Of a DNA stretch of 64,000 nucleotides, positions 1 to 7,847 are shown in pieces (position 1 is the stretch's first letter; every line of letters begins with the position of its first letter). The notes beneath the pieces are model-generated. The model was not told the DNA's origin and ran no database searches. It saw only the letters and a program-made list of their open reading frames with translations. This DNA is from Bartonella koehlerae C-29 (GTDB lineage: Bacteria; Pseudomonadota; Alphaproteobacteria; Rhizobiales; Rhizobiaceae). A program made the translations under genes and the position numbers. Location of the stretch: contig NZ_KL407334.1 of assembly GCF_000706625.1 (NCBI RefSeq), positions 790,389 to 854,388 of the forward strand, read 5' to 3'.

Positions 1-128
1 ATTGGAATGAGGATTACAATTCGAATTCTAATGTTTAGCAGATTGTATTTGAAACTTGATATTTGAGTATGCTTTCGTTCAATTGTATAAAGAGTGAGTT
101 TGTTGTACAGTCGTAAGGCAGTATGATT

Positions 129-668
129 TTATTTATTCAATATTCGACAAGTTGCAGATGAAAAGAAAGCTTCACTTTCTTTCTTTGCAAGTAAAGAAGG
201 GGAAAAGATGCGTAAGATCACAAAACCTTTCTTTAAGTTTTTAGCGATCAAAACTGAATTGGCGTTATTTTTAAGCTTTGACTGTTTGAGTTCTAGGATT
301 TGTATCGACTTTCCAATGATGAGATCAAGTGTAGCATCAGGGGCTGTTCGGTCATTCAGGCTGTAGAAAATAATTCCGTTCTGTGTATAAGCTGCTAGTG
401 ACCAAAATTGATTTGTTTTCATAGCCTTTAAATGAACAGGGCCATTTTCGAGATCAAATCTGCAGACTTTAAGAAGGAAGAATGGATCAGTAGTCTTCTG
501 AATAGAATTACGCGCATCCAAGTTAACAAATTGATAAGATGCTCCTGATTTTTTAAGTTCTATCCATATATTATTTTTTGCCCAATAGGGTATCAGAAAG
601 AGAACGCAAATATGGACAATGATAGCGCCAATGACTGTAAGAAGTGAGGCGTGAAAGAATTTAATCAC
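129..668 (-). CDS. DUF1254-type membrane-anchored protein
   Basis: This 179-residue protein has one hydrophobic N-terminal segment (about residues 8-28) followed by a soluble, probably periplasmic, domain. The pattern around 'APDATLDLIIGKS' and its pairing with a DUF1214 protein behind a penicillin-binding protein match the DUF1254/DUF1214 pair of Rhizobiales; this is recognition from memory of the family, not a search. Its start overlaps the end of the upstream DUF1214 gene by 8 bp, so it is the third gene of a pbp1-DUF1214-DUF1254 operon and probably translationally coupled. Function is unknown; the context suggests a role in the envelope. The first 128 bases of the window, downstream of it, show nothing recognisable. 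Confidence 0.72.
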   Translation of the reverse strand: MIKFFHASLLTVIGAIIVHICVLFLIPYWAKNNIWIELKKSGASYQFVNLDARNSIQKTTDPFFLLKVCRFDLENGPVHLKAMKTNQFWSLAAYTQNGIIFYSLNDRTAPDATLDLIIGKSIQILELKQSKLKNNANSVLIAKNLKKGFVILRIFSPSLLAKKESEAFFSSATCRILNK

Positions 669-1257
669 AGTTTATTTGTCCTGATGGAATTTGTTCTACA
701 GATGGCATGATAAGCTTTTGCAATGCCGTTACAGAGATAATTGGGGTATCGTATAGAGTAAGAATAAGCCCGAATTCTCTTTGACTAACTGTCGCAAGCC
801 AATTACCAATTTGCGGTGTTGGTGAAATATTGATGCGTAATGAGCCATCACTTTCATAGATAATATTGTTGGTGTAGAGTTCGAAAGGTATTTTCTTGGA
901 TGAAGTGTATGGTTTGAGTGATCTGTCAGCTGTATAAAGTGTAAAGAGGCGGGTTTCAGGGATGTGGCCTTTAAGTAGATAATGGCAATTTGGTTGTAGT
1001 AGACGGCCGTGGTTATCTTTCCAAATTTGAAAAATAAGTCCTTCAGTGCGCCCAATTGAAATATCACTTCGTTTGGCAGCACGTGCGCGCGTATATGGAT
1101 CAGTGTTGGATGTTCCTACTTGAGGATAAGCATTCCATTCTCCAATTGTGAAGCGTCCAAAATGATTAAAGGAATTGAGGACGTAATCAACACTCAGTGT
1201 CCCACATAAAATGGAAAAAGCAAAAATGAAAAAGAGAATAATGATCTTAACAAACAT
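661..1257 (-). CDS. DUF1214-type membrane-anchored protein
   Basis: A 198-residue protein with a single N-terminal membrane segment or uncleaved signal (about residues 4-22) and a beta-rich exported domain. The conserved-looking stretches 'RAAKRSDISIGRTEG' and 'FTLYTADRSLKP' are typical of DUF1214 proteins, a family of unknown biochemical role. It lies 18 bp downstream of the penicillin-binding protein gene and overlaps the next gene by 8 bp, so the three are almost certainly one transcript. I infer an envelope-associated role from the context only. Confidence 0.72.
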   Translation of the reverse strand: MFVKIIILFFIFAFSILCGTLSVDYVLNSFNHFGRFTIGEWNAYPQVGTSNTDPYTRARAAKRSDISIGRTEGLIFQIWKDNHGRLLQPNCHYLLKGHIPETRLFTLYTADRSLKPYTSSKKIPFELYTNNIIYESDGSLRINISPTPQIGNWLATVSQREFGLILTLYDTPIISVTALQKLIMPSVEQIPSGQINCD

Positions 1258-1275
1258 GAGTAGGATATTTCAAAT

Positions 1276-3435
1276 TTAAAGTTTTGAAGCTTCGATAGTT
1301 TCCCTTTTCAAAGAGATTACAGATGGCTTTTTCAGATCGTTGTTAATCAGACGTAGAATATTCAATGTTTCAGGGGAGAGCGTATAGGGTAAGGGTATTG
1401 GGGGGGAGGCAAGTTCAGAATCATTATTGTAAGGACGTGTCAGTGGTTGATAAGGAAGAAGAGAATCTTTAACACCATAGAGTTGTTTGAGCATGATATT
1501 TTGGTGTGCAGAGAGCATAATGTTGTGCCATATCATGGCAGGAACACCACCACCAAAAGCCCGATTCATCGGTGAAAAATCATCATTGCCCATCCACACA
1601 GCTCCAGTATAATTACCAGTAAAGCCAACAAACCACGCATCACGATAGGATTGTGATGTTCCAGTTTTTCCGGCAACAAGAGTCATGGGGAGAGTGGCAC
1701 GTTTACCGGATCCTCGTGTTGTAACACCAACCATCATTTGATTCATATAAGCTGCTGATTGACTACTGAGGACTCGATGTGGTTTATTCCCGTTATACTT
1801 AAAGTCCCAGAGCAAGTGTCCATCTGTTGTCCTGATTTGCGTAAAACCGTGGTGATTTCCAGCTATTCCTCCATTAGCAAAAACATTAAAACCGATTGCT
1901 TGATCCATAGGGGTCATATTGGATGTGCCTAAAACCATGGTTTTGTGTGATGAAATATGTGCATGAATCCCCATATTTTTGATCAAATTTATGATAAATT
2001 GGGTACTGCGGTTAAGATATTGATAGGTAAGATAGACAGGCACTGTATTAATGGAAAAAGCTAAAGCAGTTGCTAAATCGATTTTACCGAGATAACGGCC
2101 TGAGTTATTTTTCGGTGACCAGCCTCCCCAATTGATAGGAGCATCTAGGACGATTGTTGAGGGAGACAGACCATGTTCCATTGCAGCGGCATAAACATAA
2201 GGTTTGAATGAAGAGCCAGGTTGCCGGCCGCCTTGTGTTGCTCTATTAAATTGGCTTTTGTTATAATCCACTCCTCCAACAATTGCACATACAGCGCCGT
2301 TATTGTCGAGTATGACGGTGGCAGCTTGTGTGACACGATATTGTTGACCATATTGCTGTAAATGATACGCGATTGATTCCTCTGCTGCTTTTTGAATATT
2401 CGGATCGAGAGTGGTTTGAACGATTAAAGTATGGCTTGGAAGTTGGTCCCTCATTTTTTTGACTTCGTCGAATGCCCAATCAAGAAAATAATCAGGTTGA
2501 GTATTTTTTATTTTTGGAAGTACTTTGGCGGGATGACGATGGGCGTTGATAATTTGGCTCTCAGTCATAAAACCACTATTAACAAGATTAGCCAGTACCA
2601 CATTGGCACGTGTTTGAGCGGCAAAAAGGTGACTATGAGGAGCATATTTGGTTGGGGCCTTAAAGAGTCCTGCTAACATAGCGGATTCGCTAAGAGATAT
2701 ATTGCGTATGTTTTTCCCAAAATAAAATTTTGCAGCTGCTGCAATACCGAAATTGTTTCCTCCCATATAGGCACGTTCAAGATAAAGTTGCAAAATTTGT
2801 TTTTTGCTGAAATTAGCTTCTAGCCAAAGAGCAAGATAGGCTTCTTTGATTTTGCGTGTTATGGTTCTCTCATTTGTTAAGAACAAATTTTTAGCCAGTT
2901 GTTGTGTAATGGTTGAACCACCTTGAACTACACTCTTAGCTTGCATATTTTGGGAAATTGCTCGCGTCAGTCCTTGCAAATCAATACCCCAGTGATCAAA
3001 AAAACGACGGTCTTCTGTGGCAAGAACCGCTTTAATAACATAATCAGGCATTTCTTCAATGGAGACAGATACAGCTGGTAATGCACCACGATAACCAATG
3101 GGATTCCCGTATCGATCTAAAAAAAGAATGGAAAAATTTTTAGGAGAATACCAATTTTTTTTGGTTAATTCAAAAACAGAAACGCCAACAATAGTAAAAA
3201 GAGTAAAACCAATCAATCCTAATGTGAGGGTTTCATCAAGAACTTCGATTATAAATCGTTTCCATCCTTGGATATGAAAACATTGTGAGGTGATTTTTGC
3301 CTTTTTCCAGAAGAAACTATTAGCAGAGCGGAGGCGATAAAGTACTGTGTCGAAAAGTGCGTCTAGTTCAATGAGTGCAGGACTATGAAAGGATCTATTT
3401 TGTTGTGCTTTCTTTTTTTTAAAAAAGTCAAACAT
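1276..3435 (-). CDS. bifunctional penicillin-binding protein 1 (class A)
   Basis: A 719-residue class A penicillin-binding protein that polymerises glycan strands and cross-links their peptides in the periplasm. A basic cytoplasmic N-terminus is followed by one membrane segment (about residues 75-93). The glycosyltransferase family 51 domain shows 'EDRRFFDHWGID', 'GGSTITQQLAKNLFL' and 'LQLYLERAYMGGNNFG'. The transpeptidase domain shows the SxxK motif in 'GSSFKPYVY', the SxN motif in 'FSINTVPVYL' and 'KTGTS'. All motifs of an active enzyme are present and the length is normal. It is first in an operon with the DUF1214 and DUF1254 genes. The start ATG is preceded by a weak 'aaagga'-like site. 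The exact subclass (1A, 1B or 1C) cannot be settled by eye. Confidence 0.93.
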   Translation of the reverse strand: MFDFFKKKKAQQNRSFHSPALIELDALFDTVLYRLRSANSFFWKKAKITSQCFHIQGWKRFIIEVLDETLTLGLIGFTLFTIVGVSVFELTKKNWYSPKNFSILFLDRYGNPIGYRGALPAVSVSIEEMPDYVIKAVLATEDRRFFDHWGIDLQGLTRAISQNMQAKSVVQGGSTITQQLAKNLFLTNERTITRKIKEAYLALWLEANFSKKQILQLYLERAYMGGNNFGIAAAAKFYFGKNIRNISLSESAMLAGLFKAPTKYAPHSHLFAAQTRANVVLANLVNSGFMTESQIINAHRHPAKVLPKIKNTQPDYFLDWAFDEVKKMRDQLPSHTLIVQTTLDPNIQKAAEESIAYHLQQYGQQYRVTQAATVILDNNGAVCAIVGGVDYNKSQFNRATQGGRQPGSSFKPYVYAAAMEHGLSPSTIVLDAPINWGGWSPKNNSGRYLGKIDLATALAFSINTVPVYLTYQYLNRSTQFIINLIKNMGIHAHISSHKTMVLGTSNMTPMDQAIGFNVFANGGIAGNHHGFTQIRTTDGHLLWDFKYNGNKPHRVLSSQSAAYMNQMMVGVTTRGSGKRATLPMTLVAGKTGTSQSYRDAWFVGFTGNYTGAVWMGNDDFSPMNRAFGGGVPAMIWHNIMLSAHQNIMLKQLYGVKDSLLPYQPLTRPYNNDSELASPPIPLPYTLSPETLNILRLINNDLKKPSVISLKRETIEASKL

Positions 3436-3729
3436 TGAAAGGAAACCTATGACAAAGTGATGTAAACAAACAACTCTGTAATAGTTATATGGAGTAAAAA
3501 TACTTTTTTCCTATATTTTTGACAAAGAAATAGCTTAATTGAGGAAAAAGTTTACTTTAAGATAACTGTTTTAGCTTCTGTAGATTGTATCTTCATCTTT
3601 TATGGCTTGTTTAAAAAATTTTGCTTCTAATTATTGTATAATCTTTGAAGCAGATTTTATTTTGAAGTTATTCAAATTTAGGGTAATATTGAGTGATTAT
3701 TCTGTTATACAGAATGGAGGGTGTTTCTC
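3436..3729. promoter_or_regulatory. divergent promoter region pbp1 / feuN
   Basis: About 290 bp of AT-rich DNA between the divergent pbp1 and feuN transcription units. It must carry promoters in both directions. I see no hairpin terminator and no operator-like palindrome that stands out. A strong Shine-Dalgarno (GGAGG, 3716-3720) at its right end serves the small leader frame that follows. Confidence 0.4.
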
Positions 3730-3795
3730 ATGCGTGATTTTTGGATAGACAAAAAAGACATTGTTCATTCTATATTCACCCAAAATAGATTATAA
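3730..3795 (+). CDS. possible 21-codon leader peptide before feuN
   Basis: ATG at 3730 follows a near-perfect Shine-Dalgarno (GGAGG, 3716-3720) with a 9-base gap. The frame encodes 21 residues beginning MRDFWIDKK and ends at TAA (3793-3795). Its stop lies 7 bases before the likely feuN ATG (3803), which has no visible ribosome-binding site of its own, so translation of feuN may be coupled to this frame. There is no run of one amino acid that would suggest classical attenuation. It could also be a chance frame. Confidence 0.35.
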   Translation: MRDFWIDKKDIVHSIFTQNRL

Positions 3796-3802
3796 AATAT
3801 CT

Positions 3803-4039
3803 ATGATGAAAAAAGTTTTTTTGTTTCTAATGATAGTAGTTTTTCTAGGTACAAATTCTGTTCGAGCGGCTGAGTGTGCTAAAGTTGGAAAGGAACTTGC
3901 GACCCAAAAGAAGGCCGTTTTAGTACGTTCAACACCAGTTGTTCAGGAAGGAAGAGATATATGTTTGGTTGTAGTCGTAGTACCTGCCCGTGATGGTAAA
4001 AAACTGCGCCGTGTTGAAATTTCGGTTCCCGCCGATTAG
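3803..4039 (+). CDS. feuN: FeuN-like small periplasmic regulator
   Basis: A 78-residue exported protein: signal peptide MMKKVFLFLMIVVFLG..., likely cleaved after 'SVRA', then a small mature domain with two cysteines. An upstream TTG (3761) is in frame, but the ATG pair at 3803/3806 fits the signal peptide much better. It sits directly before a FeuP/FeuQ two-component pair. In Sinorhizobium meliloti the small periplasmic protein FeuN precedes feuPQ and restrains the sensor FeuQ; size, export signal and position match. The identification rests on context and length, not on alignment. Probably co-transcribed with feuP. Confidence 0.62.
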   Translation: MMKKVFLFLMIVVFLGTNSVRAAECAKVGKELATQKKAVLVRSTPVVQEGRDICLVVVVVPARDGKKLRRVEISVPAD

Positions 4040-4057
4040 TTTTTGGCAGATGTTTTG

Positions 4058-4726
4058 ATGCGTATCTTAATTGTTGAAGATGACCGAAATCTCAATCGTC
4101 AATTAGCAGAAGCTGTAAGAAATGCAGGATATGTTTCGGATAGTGCTTTCAATGGTGAAGATGCTTATTTTTTAGGCAGTACAGAGTCTTATGATGCTGT
4201 GATACTTGATATTGGTTTGCCGCGTCTAGATGGAATTTGTGTTGTTGAAAAATGGCGCAAAGAAGGTCATCTTATGCCTGTTTTAATGCTAACAGCCCGA
4301 GATCGTTGGTCGGATAAGGTGCTTGGCATTGATGCAGGTGCTGATGATTATGTTGTGAAGCCTTTTCATTTAGAAGAATTGATGGCACGGTTGCGGGCGT
4401 TAATTCGCCGATCTACGGGTCATGCAACAAGCACGTTATGTTGCGGTAAAGTTTTGTTGGATACGAAAACTTCTCGTGTTTTTGTTGATGGTCAATTGAT
4501 TAAATTGACGTCATATGAATTCAGACTTCTTTCATATCTCATGCACCATGGCGATAGAATAGTTTCAAGAACGGAACTTACCGAACATCTTTATGATCAA
4601 GATTTTGACAAAGATTCGAATACAGTTGAAGTCTTTGTAGGGCGTTTGCGTAAAAAACTTGGGGTGGATTTAATTGAGACCATTCGTGGAATGGGCTATC
4701 GAGTAAGAATGCCAGGTGATCAATGA
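4058..4726 (+). CDS. feuP: FeuP response regulator (OmpR/PhoP family)
   Basis: A 222-residue DNA-binding response regulator. The receiver domain has the acidic pair D8/D9, phospho-acceptor D51 in 'LDIGLPRLDG' and K101 in 'VVKPF'. A winged-helix output domain follows (about 125-220) with 'TSYEFRLLSYL' and 'DSNTVEVFVGRLRKKLG'. I chose ATG 4058 (MRILIVEDD) over the in-frame TTG at 4043, which would add five unlikely residues. It overlaps feuQ by the four bases ATGA, so the two are co-translated. In rhizobia FeuPQ controls envelope functions such as cyclic glucan export; its targets here are not visible. Confidence 0.88.
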   Translation: MRILIVEDDRNLNRQLAEAVRNAGYVSDSAFNGEDAYFLGSTESYDAVILDIGLPRLDGICVVEKWRKEGHLMPVLMLTARDRWSDKVLGIDAGADDYVVKPFHLEELMARLRALIRRSTGHATSTLCCGKVLLDTKTSRVFVDGQLIKLTSYEFRLLSYLMHHGDRIVSRTELTEHLYDQDFDKDSNTVEVFVGRLRKKLGVDLIETIRGMGYRVRMPGDQ

Positions 4727-6135
4727 GTGTTCTAAAGAACAATGATTGGCTTAAGGGTGTGTTTTTTCTCGTCAGTAGATCTCTCAGTTTACGCGTTATG
4801 ATCTTATCAACATTATGGGTTGTTATTTCGCTTTCATCGATTTCTGCAGTCAGTATTTTATTTTATCAGCGTTCAAGTGAACAAAGCCTAGAGCGTATCC
4901 TTTCTGCTCAGCTTTACAGTCTTATTGCGACAGTGACTGTGTCACCTGAAGGGGAATTAAAAGGAAATTTGGGGATTAATGATATTCGTTATTCAGATCC
5001 AACATCAGGTTGGTATTGGGAAGTTGTTGCTGTATCACCTAACCTAAAAGGAAGACTGACATCTCCATCATTGGGAAGCAGAAAAATATTTTCGCCCAGT
5101 GATACTGATATACTTTTTGACAATAAATTTTTTCGTTCTTATCGAATAAAAGGGTTCAATAATCAGAAGTTACAAGTGATTGAAAGTGATGTTGTTCTTG
5201 ATAATCAGGATCACATTGCGCGTTTTCGTCTCATTGGGAATATTGATGAAGCACATGCACAAGTGCAAGAATTTAAACAAATTTTGCAAATTTTTCTTTG
5301 GAGTTTTGGTATAGGCAGTGTTCTTATAAACATTGCGATTATTCTCTTTAGTTTTCAACCTTTGAAGCTTATCCGACAAGCATTGAATGATATTCGCGAA
5401 GGTAGGGTTAATTATGTTAATACGGATTTAGTAAGCGAAGTTTTGCCGTTAGTACAAGAGATGAATGCTCTCATTCATAATAATCAGCGTATTATTGAAC
5501 GGTTTCGGACTCAGGTTGGTAATCTTGCGCATTCCTTAAAGACACCTTTATCAGTTGTTATGAATGAGGCTGATAAAATGTGCGGAGAACAAGCAATTTT
5601 ATTGAAAGAGCAGACTAAAATAATGCAGGACCAAATAAATCATTATACACAGCGTGCTCGCATTGCTGCGCAGTGCGACAGTGTAATTTATCACACATCT
5701 GTTCGCAAAGTAGTTGATCGTTTGGTGCGAGCTATGGAGAAGCTTAATCCTGAAAAACGGTTTCGTTTTGTTATGGATGTCAATGATATTATTTTTTCTG
5801 GTGAAAAGGAAGATTTAGAGGAAGTTGTGGGTAATTTGATTGAAAACGCTGCTCAGTGGTCTCGCACCAAAGTTCTAATCTCTTGTTATTTAGAAAAAAA
5901 TATTGAAGAAGCAAAATTCTTTAGCCTTCTTGTAGAAGATGATGGTTCTGGTTTAACAGAAGAACAAACTGATGAAGCTGTTAAAAGAGGTCGTCGATTT
6001 GATGAAGGTAAGCCGGGGACAGGTTTAGGGTTAGCAATTGTTTCTGATATGGTTAAAGAATATGGCGGAAGCCTTTTCTTATCGCGTTCTGATTTGGGAG
6101 GTTTATATGCAAAAGTTTTATTACCACGAAGGTAA
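4723..6135 (+). CDS. feuQ: FeuQ sensor histidine kinase
   Basis: A 470-residue membrane sensor kinase, partner of FeuP. Two membrane segments (about 25-48 and 190-212) enclose a periplasmic sensor domain, the place where FeuN would act. A HAMP-like linker is followed by the phospho-acceptor H270 in 'NLAHSLKTPLSVVMNE'. The ATPase domain has the N box 'NLIENAAQWS', G1 'VEDDGSGL' and G2 'GTGLGLAIV'. The order is that of PhoQ/FeuQ-type kinases. The start overlaps the feuP stop (ATGA). All catalytic motifs are intact. Confidence 0.88.
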   Translation: MSVLKNNDWLKGVFFLVSRSLSLRVMILSTLWVVISLSSISAVSILFYQRSSEQSLERILSAQLYSLIATVTVSPEGELKGNLGINDIRYSDPTSGWYWEVVAVSPNLKGRLTSPSLGSRKIFSPSDTDILFDNKFFRSYRIKGFNNQKLQVIESDVVLDNQDHIARFRLIGNIDEAHAQVQEFKQILQIFLWSFGIGSVLINIAIILFSFQPLKLIRQALNDIREGRVNYVNTDLVSEVLPLVQEMNALIHNNQRIIERFRTQVGNLAHSLKTPLSVVMNEADKMCGEQAILLKEQTKIMQDQINHYTQRARIAAQCDSVIYHTSVRKVVDRLVRAMEKLNPEKRFRFVMDVNDIIFSGEKEDLEEVVGNLIENAAQWSRTKVLISCYLEKNIEEAKFFSLLVEDDGSGLTEEQTDEAVKRGRRFDEGKPGTGLGLAIVSDMVKEYGGSLFLSRSDLGGLYAKVLLPRR

Positions 6136-6437
6136 AAATGTTTTATCTTTGTAGAGCATATATATTAGAATTTATAAAAACGGCAATATTTTTACATGTA
6201 ATACACAAGACAGAAAATTATTTCAGGATGTTGAAGGGTGACATCTGTTTGTAATCAGAATTTAGAAGTGAAGTTTTATTTTTATGCCTTTATACGTGTT
6301 GGAAAAAGTGATGATGAATTTTACCATATTACAGATAAAACAGTGTTTTTCTATCATTTTACATCAGTGTTTTTATAAATAAAGGGGGAGAATAAATTAG
6401 TTCCGCTTGTTGATTTTTATATTGGTAACAAAATAAT
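6136..6437. other. intergenic region feuQ - ccmI
   Basis: About 300 bp of AT-rich DNA with no open frame that I can support and no obvious hairpin terminator. It presumably ends the feu transcript and carries the ccm promoter. A purine-rich run near 6382-6390 (AAAGGGGGAG) lies about 50 bases before the ccmI ATG, too far to be its ribosome-binding site. Confidence 0.4.
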
Positions 6438-7172
6438 ATGTTCTTATTAGTTTTGGCAGCAGTTTTTCTCATTTTTCTGGCGAGTATACTTTTTCTTTCT
6501 CTATATAATTATGGGGCCAAAAAAGAATTGAGAGCTCAAGGCATTGAGAGTGAAAGAAGCCGTATGTATTCGGTTAGGTTTGATAAGCCTTACACATATT
6601 ATAAAAAAAGGCGTACTCTTATAGCTTTGAGTATTTTTTTTGTTCTTCTTATAACTTTGGGCATTTACGGTTTTACAGGTAATCCAGAAGTTAAAAGTTA
6701 TTTTTTTAGCGAACTCATGGATAAAGAGCCGAAGACACTGAATAAACGTGAACACCTTGTTCGTCTACAAGTACTTTTTTTGCGTTTACCTCATGATGGC
6801 AAGCTAGCAGATGCATTAGCAGTAGGATACCTCGAGGAGGGATATTTTCAGGATGCTGTGAACATTTATTTAGAGGCGCTTCGCTTAAATGGAGAATCGG
6901 CTCCAAGGCTTGTGGGATATGGGTTGGCATTGATTGGTTATGAAGGCGGAATAATTACACAAGAAGCACAAAATGCTTTCCAAAAAGCAGCAGATTTAGC
7001 GCCAAATGATTTTTATCCTCGTTTATTACTAGCGGAAACGCTTCATCAGGCTGGAAAATCTGTACAGGCGGTTCAGTTTTTACAAAATTTTCTTGATACA
7101 ATGCCTGAGGATTTTACAGGACGATCACATATTGAAGCTATGATCGTTCAGTTACGTGATGCATCTGACTAG
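6438..7172 (+). CDS. ccmI: CcmI/CycH cytochrome c maturation protein (short form)
   Basis: A 244-residue membrane protein at the head of the ccm cluster. Two membrane segments (about 3-23 and 62-80) flank a basic cytoplasmic loop, as in CcmI/CycH, which presents apocytochrome c to the haem ligation complex. The periplasmic part has only about two or three TPR-like repeats ('AVGYLEEGYFQDAVNIYLEAL', 'NAFQKAADLAPNDFYPRLLLAE'). Rhizobial CycH is usually well over 300 residues, so this looks like a trimmed version; the frame shows no break. The start is ATG 6438 directly before the first membrane segment. It is 188 bp upstream of ccmE. Confidence 0.82.
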   Translation: MFLLVLAAVFLIFLASILFLSLYNYGAKKELRAQGIESERSRMYSVRFDKPYTYYKKRRTLIALSIFFVLLITLGIYGFTGNPEVKSYFFSELMDKEPKTLNKREHLVRLQVLFLRLPHDGKLADALAVGYLEEGYFQDAVNIYLEALRLNGESAPRLVGYGLALIGYEGGIITQEAQNAFQKAADLAPNDFYPRLLLAETLHQAGKSVQAVQFLQNFLDTMPEDFTGRSHIEAMIVQLRDASD

Positions 7173-7360
7173 AATCTTAAGAAAGGTGACTGTAGTCAGT
7201 TTAGAGTATGAAATTAGAGGGGATATCTTAGAGTGTAAAGATATTGATAAAAAGTTGCGCCCATATAGCAGAATATACCATGCGATCTTCAAAAGATAGG
7301 GCTATGTGAATAATGAATATTGATATACCGTATTTATAAAAGAATTTTCTTAGAAAGTTT

Positions 7361-7840
7361 ATGAACAGTCAATCATTCCATAACTCCCCTTCATTGAGAG
7401 TCATTTTAAAGCAACGAAAAAAAAAGCGATTGCTGATAGTTTTATTTTGTTGTTTGATTATAGCAATTGCAACAAGTCTTATTATGTATGCACTACGTGA
7501 TGCAGTAAGTTTTTTTCGAATGCCATCTCAAATTACAAAAGAAGATATTTTAATGGGGCGTTCTTTGCGTTTAGGTGGTTTTGTTGAAAAGGGGACTATT
7601 GAATATGTTGGAGAGAGGGGTGTTATTTTTTTCGTAACGGATAACGTAAAACATGAAAAAGTAATTTTCAATGGTGCTTTACCTGATCTTTTTCGTGAAG
7701 GTCAGGGTGTTATCGTAGAAGGATATTTTGATAAACAGGGTTTTTTTGTAGGTACGCGTATTTTAGCAAAACATGATGAGACTTATATGTCTAAAGAAAC
7801 AGCTAATCGTTTGAACAAACGTCACAGAGTGGAGAAATAA
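7361..7840 (+). CDS. ccmE: CcmE/CycJ haem chaperone
   Basis: A 159-residue periplasmic haem chaperone anchored by one N-terminal membrane helix (about 23-44). The beta-barrel contains '[15 protein letters not shown]' and '[19 protein letters not shown]'. The haem-binding histidine H138 and the tyrosine Y142 lie in '[12 protein letters not shown]', the signature of the family. CcmE takes haem exported by the ccmABCD system (not in this window) and hands it to CcmF. It is 7 bp upstream of ccmF. Confidence 0.95.
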   Translation: MNSQSFHNSPSLRVILKQRKKKRLLIVLFCCLIIAIATSLIMYALRDAVSFFRMPSQITKEDILMGRSLRLGGFVEKGTIEYVGERGVIFFVTDNVKHEKVIFNGALPDLFREGQGVIVEGYFDKQGFFVGTRILAKHDETYMSKETANRLNKRHRVEK

Positions 7841-7847
7841 TTCGATT

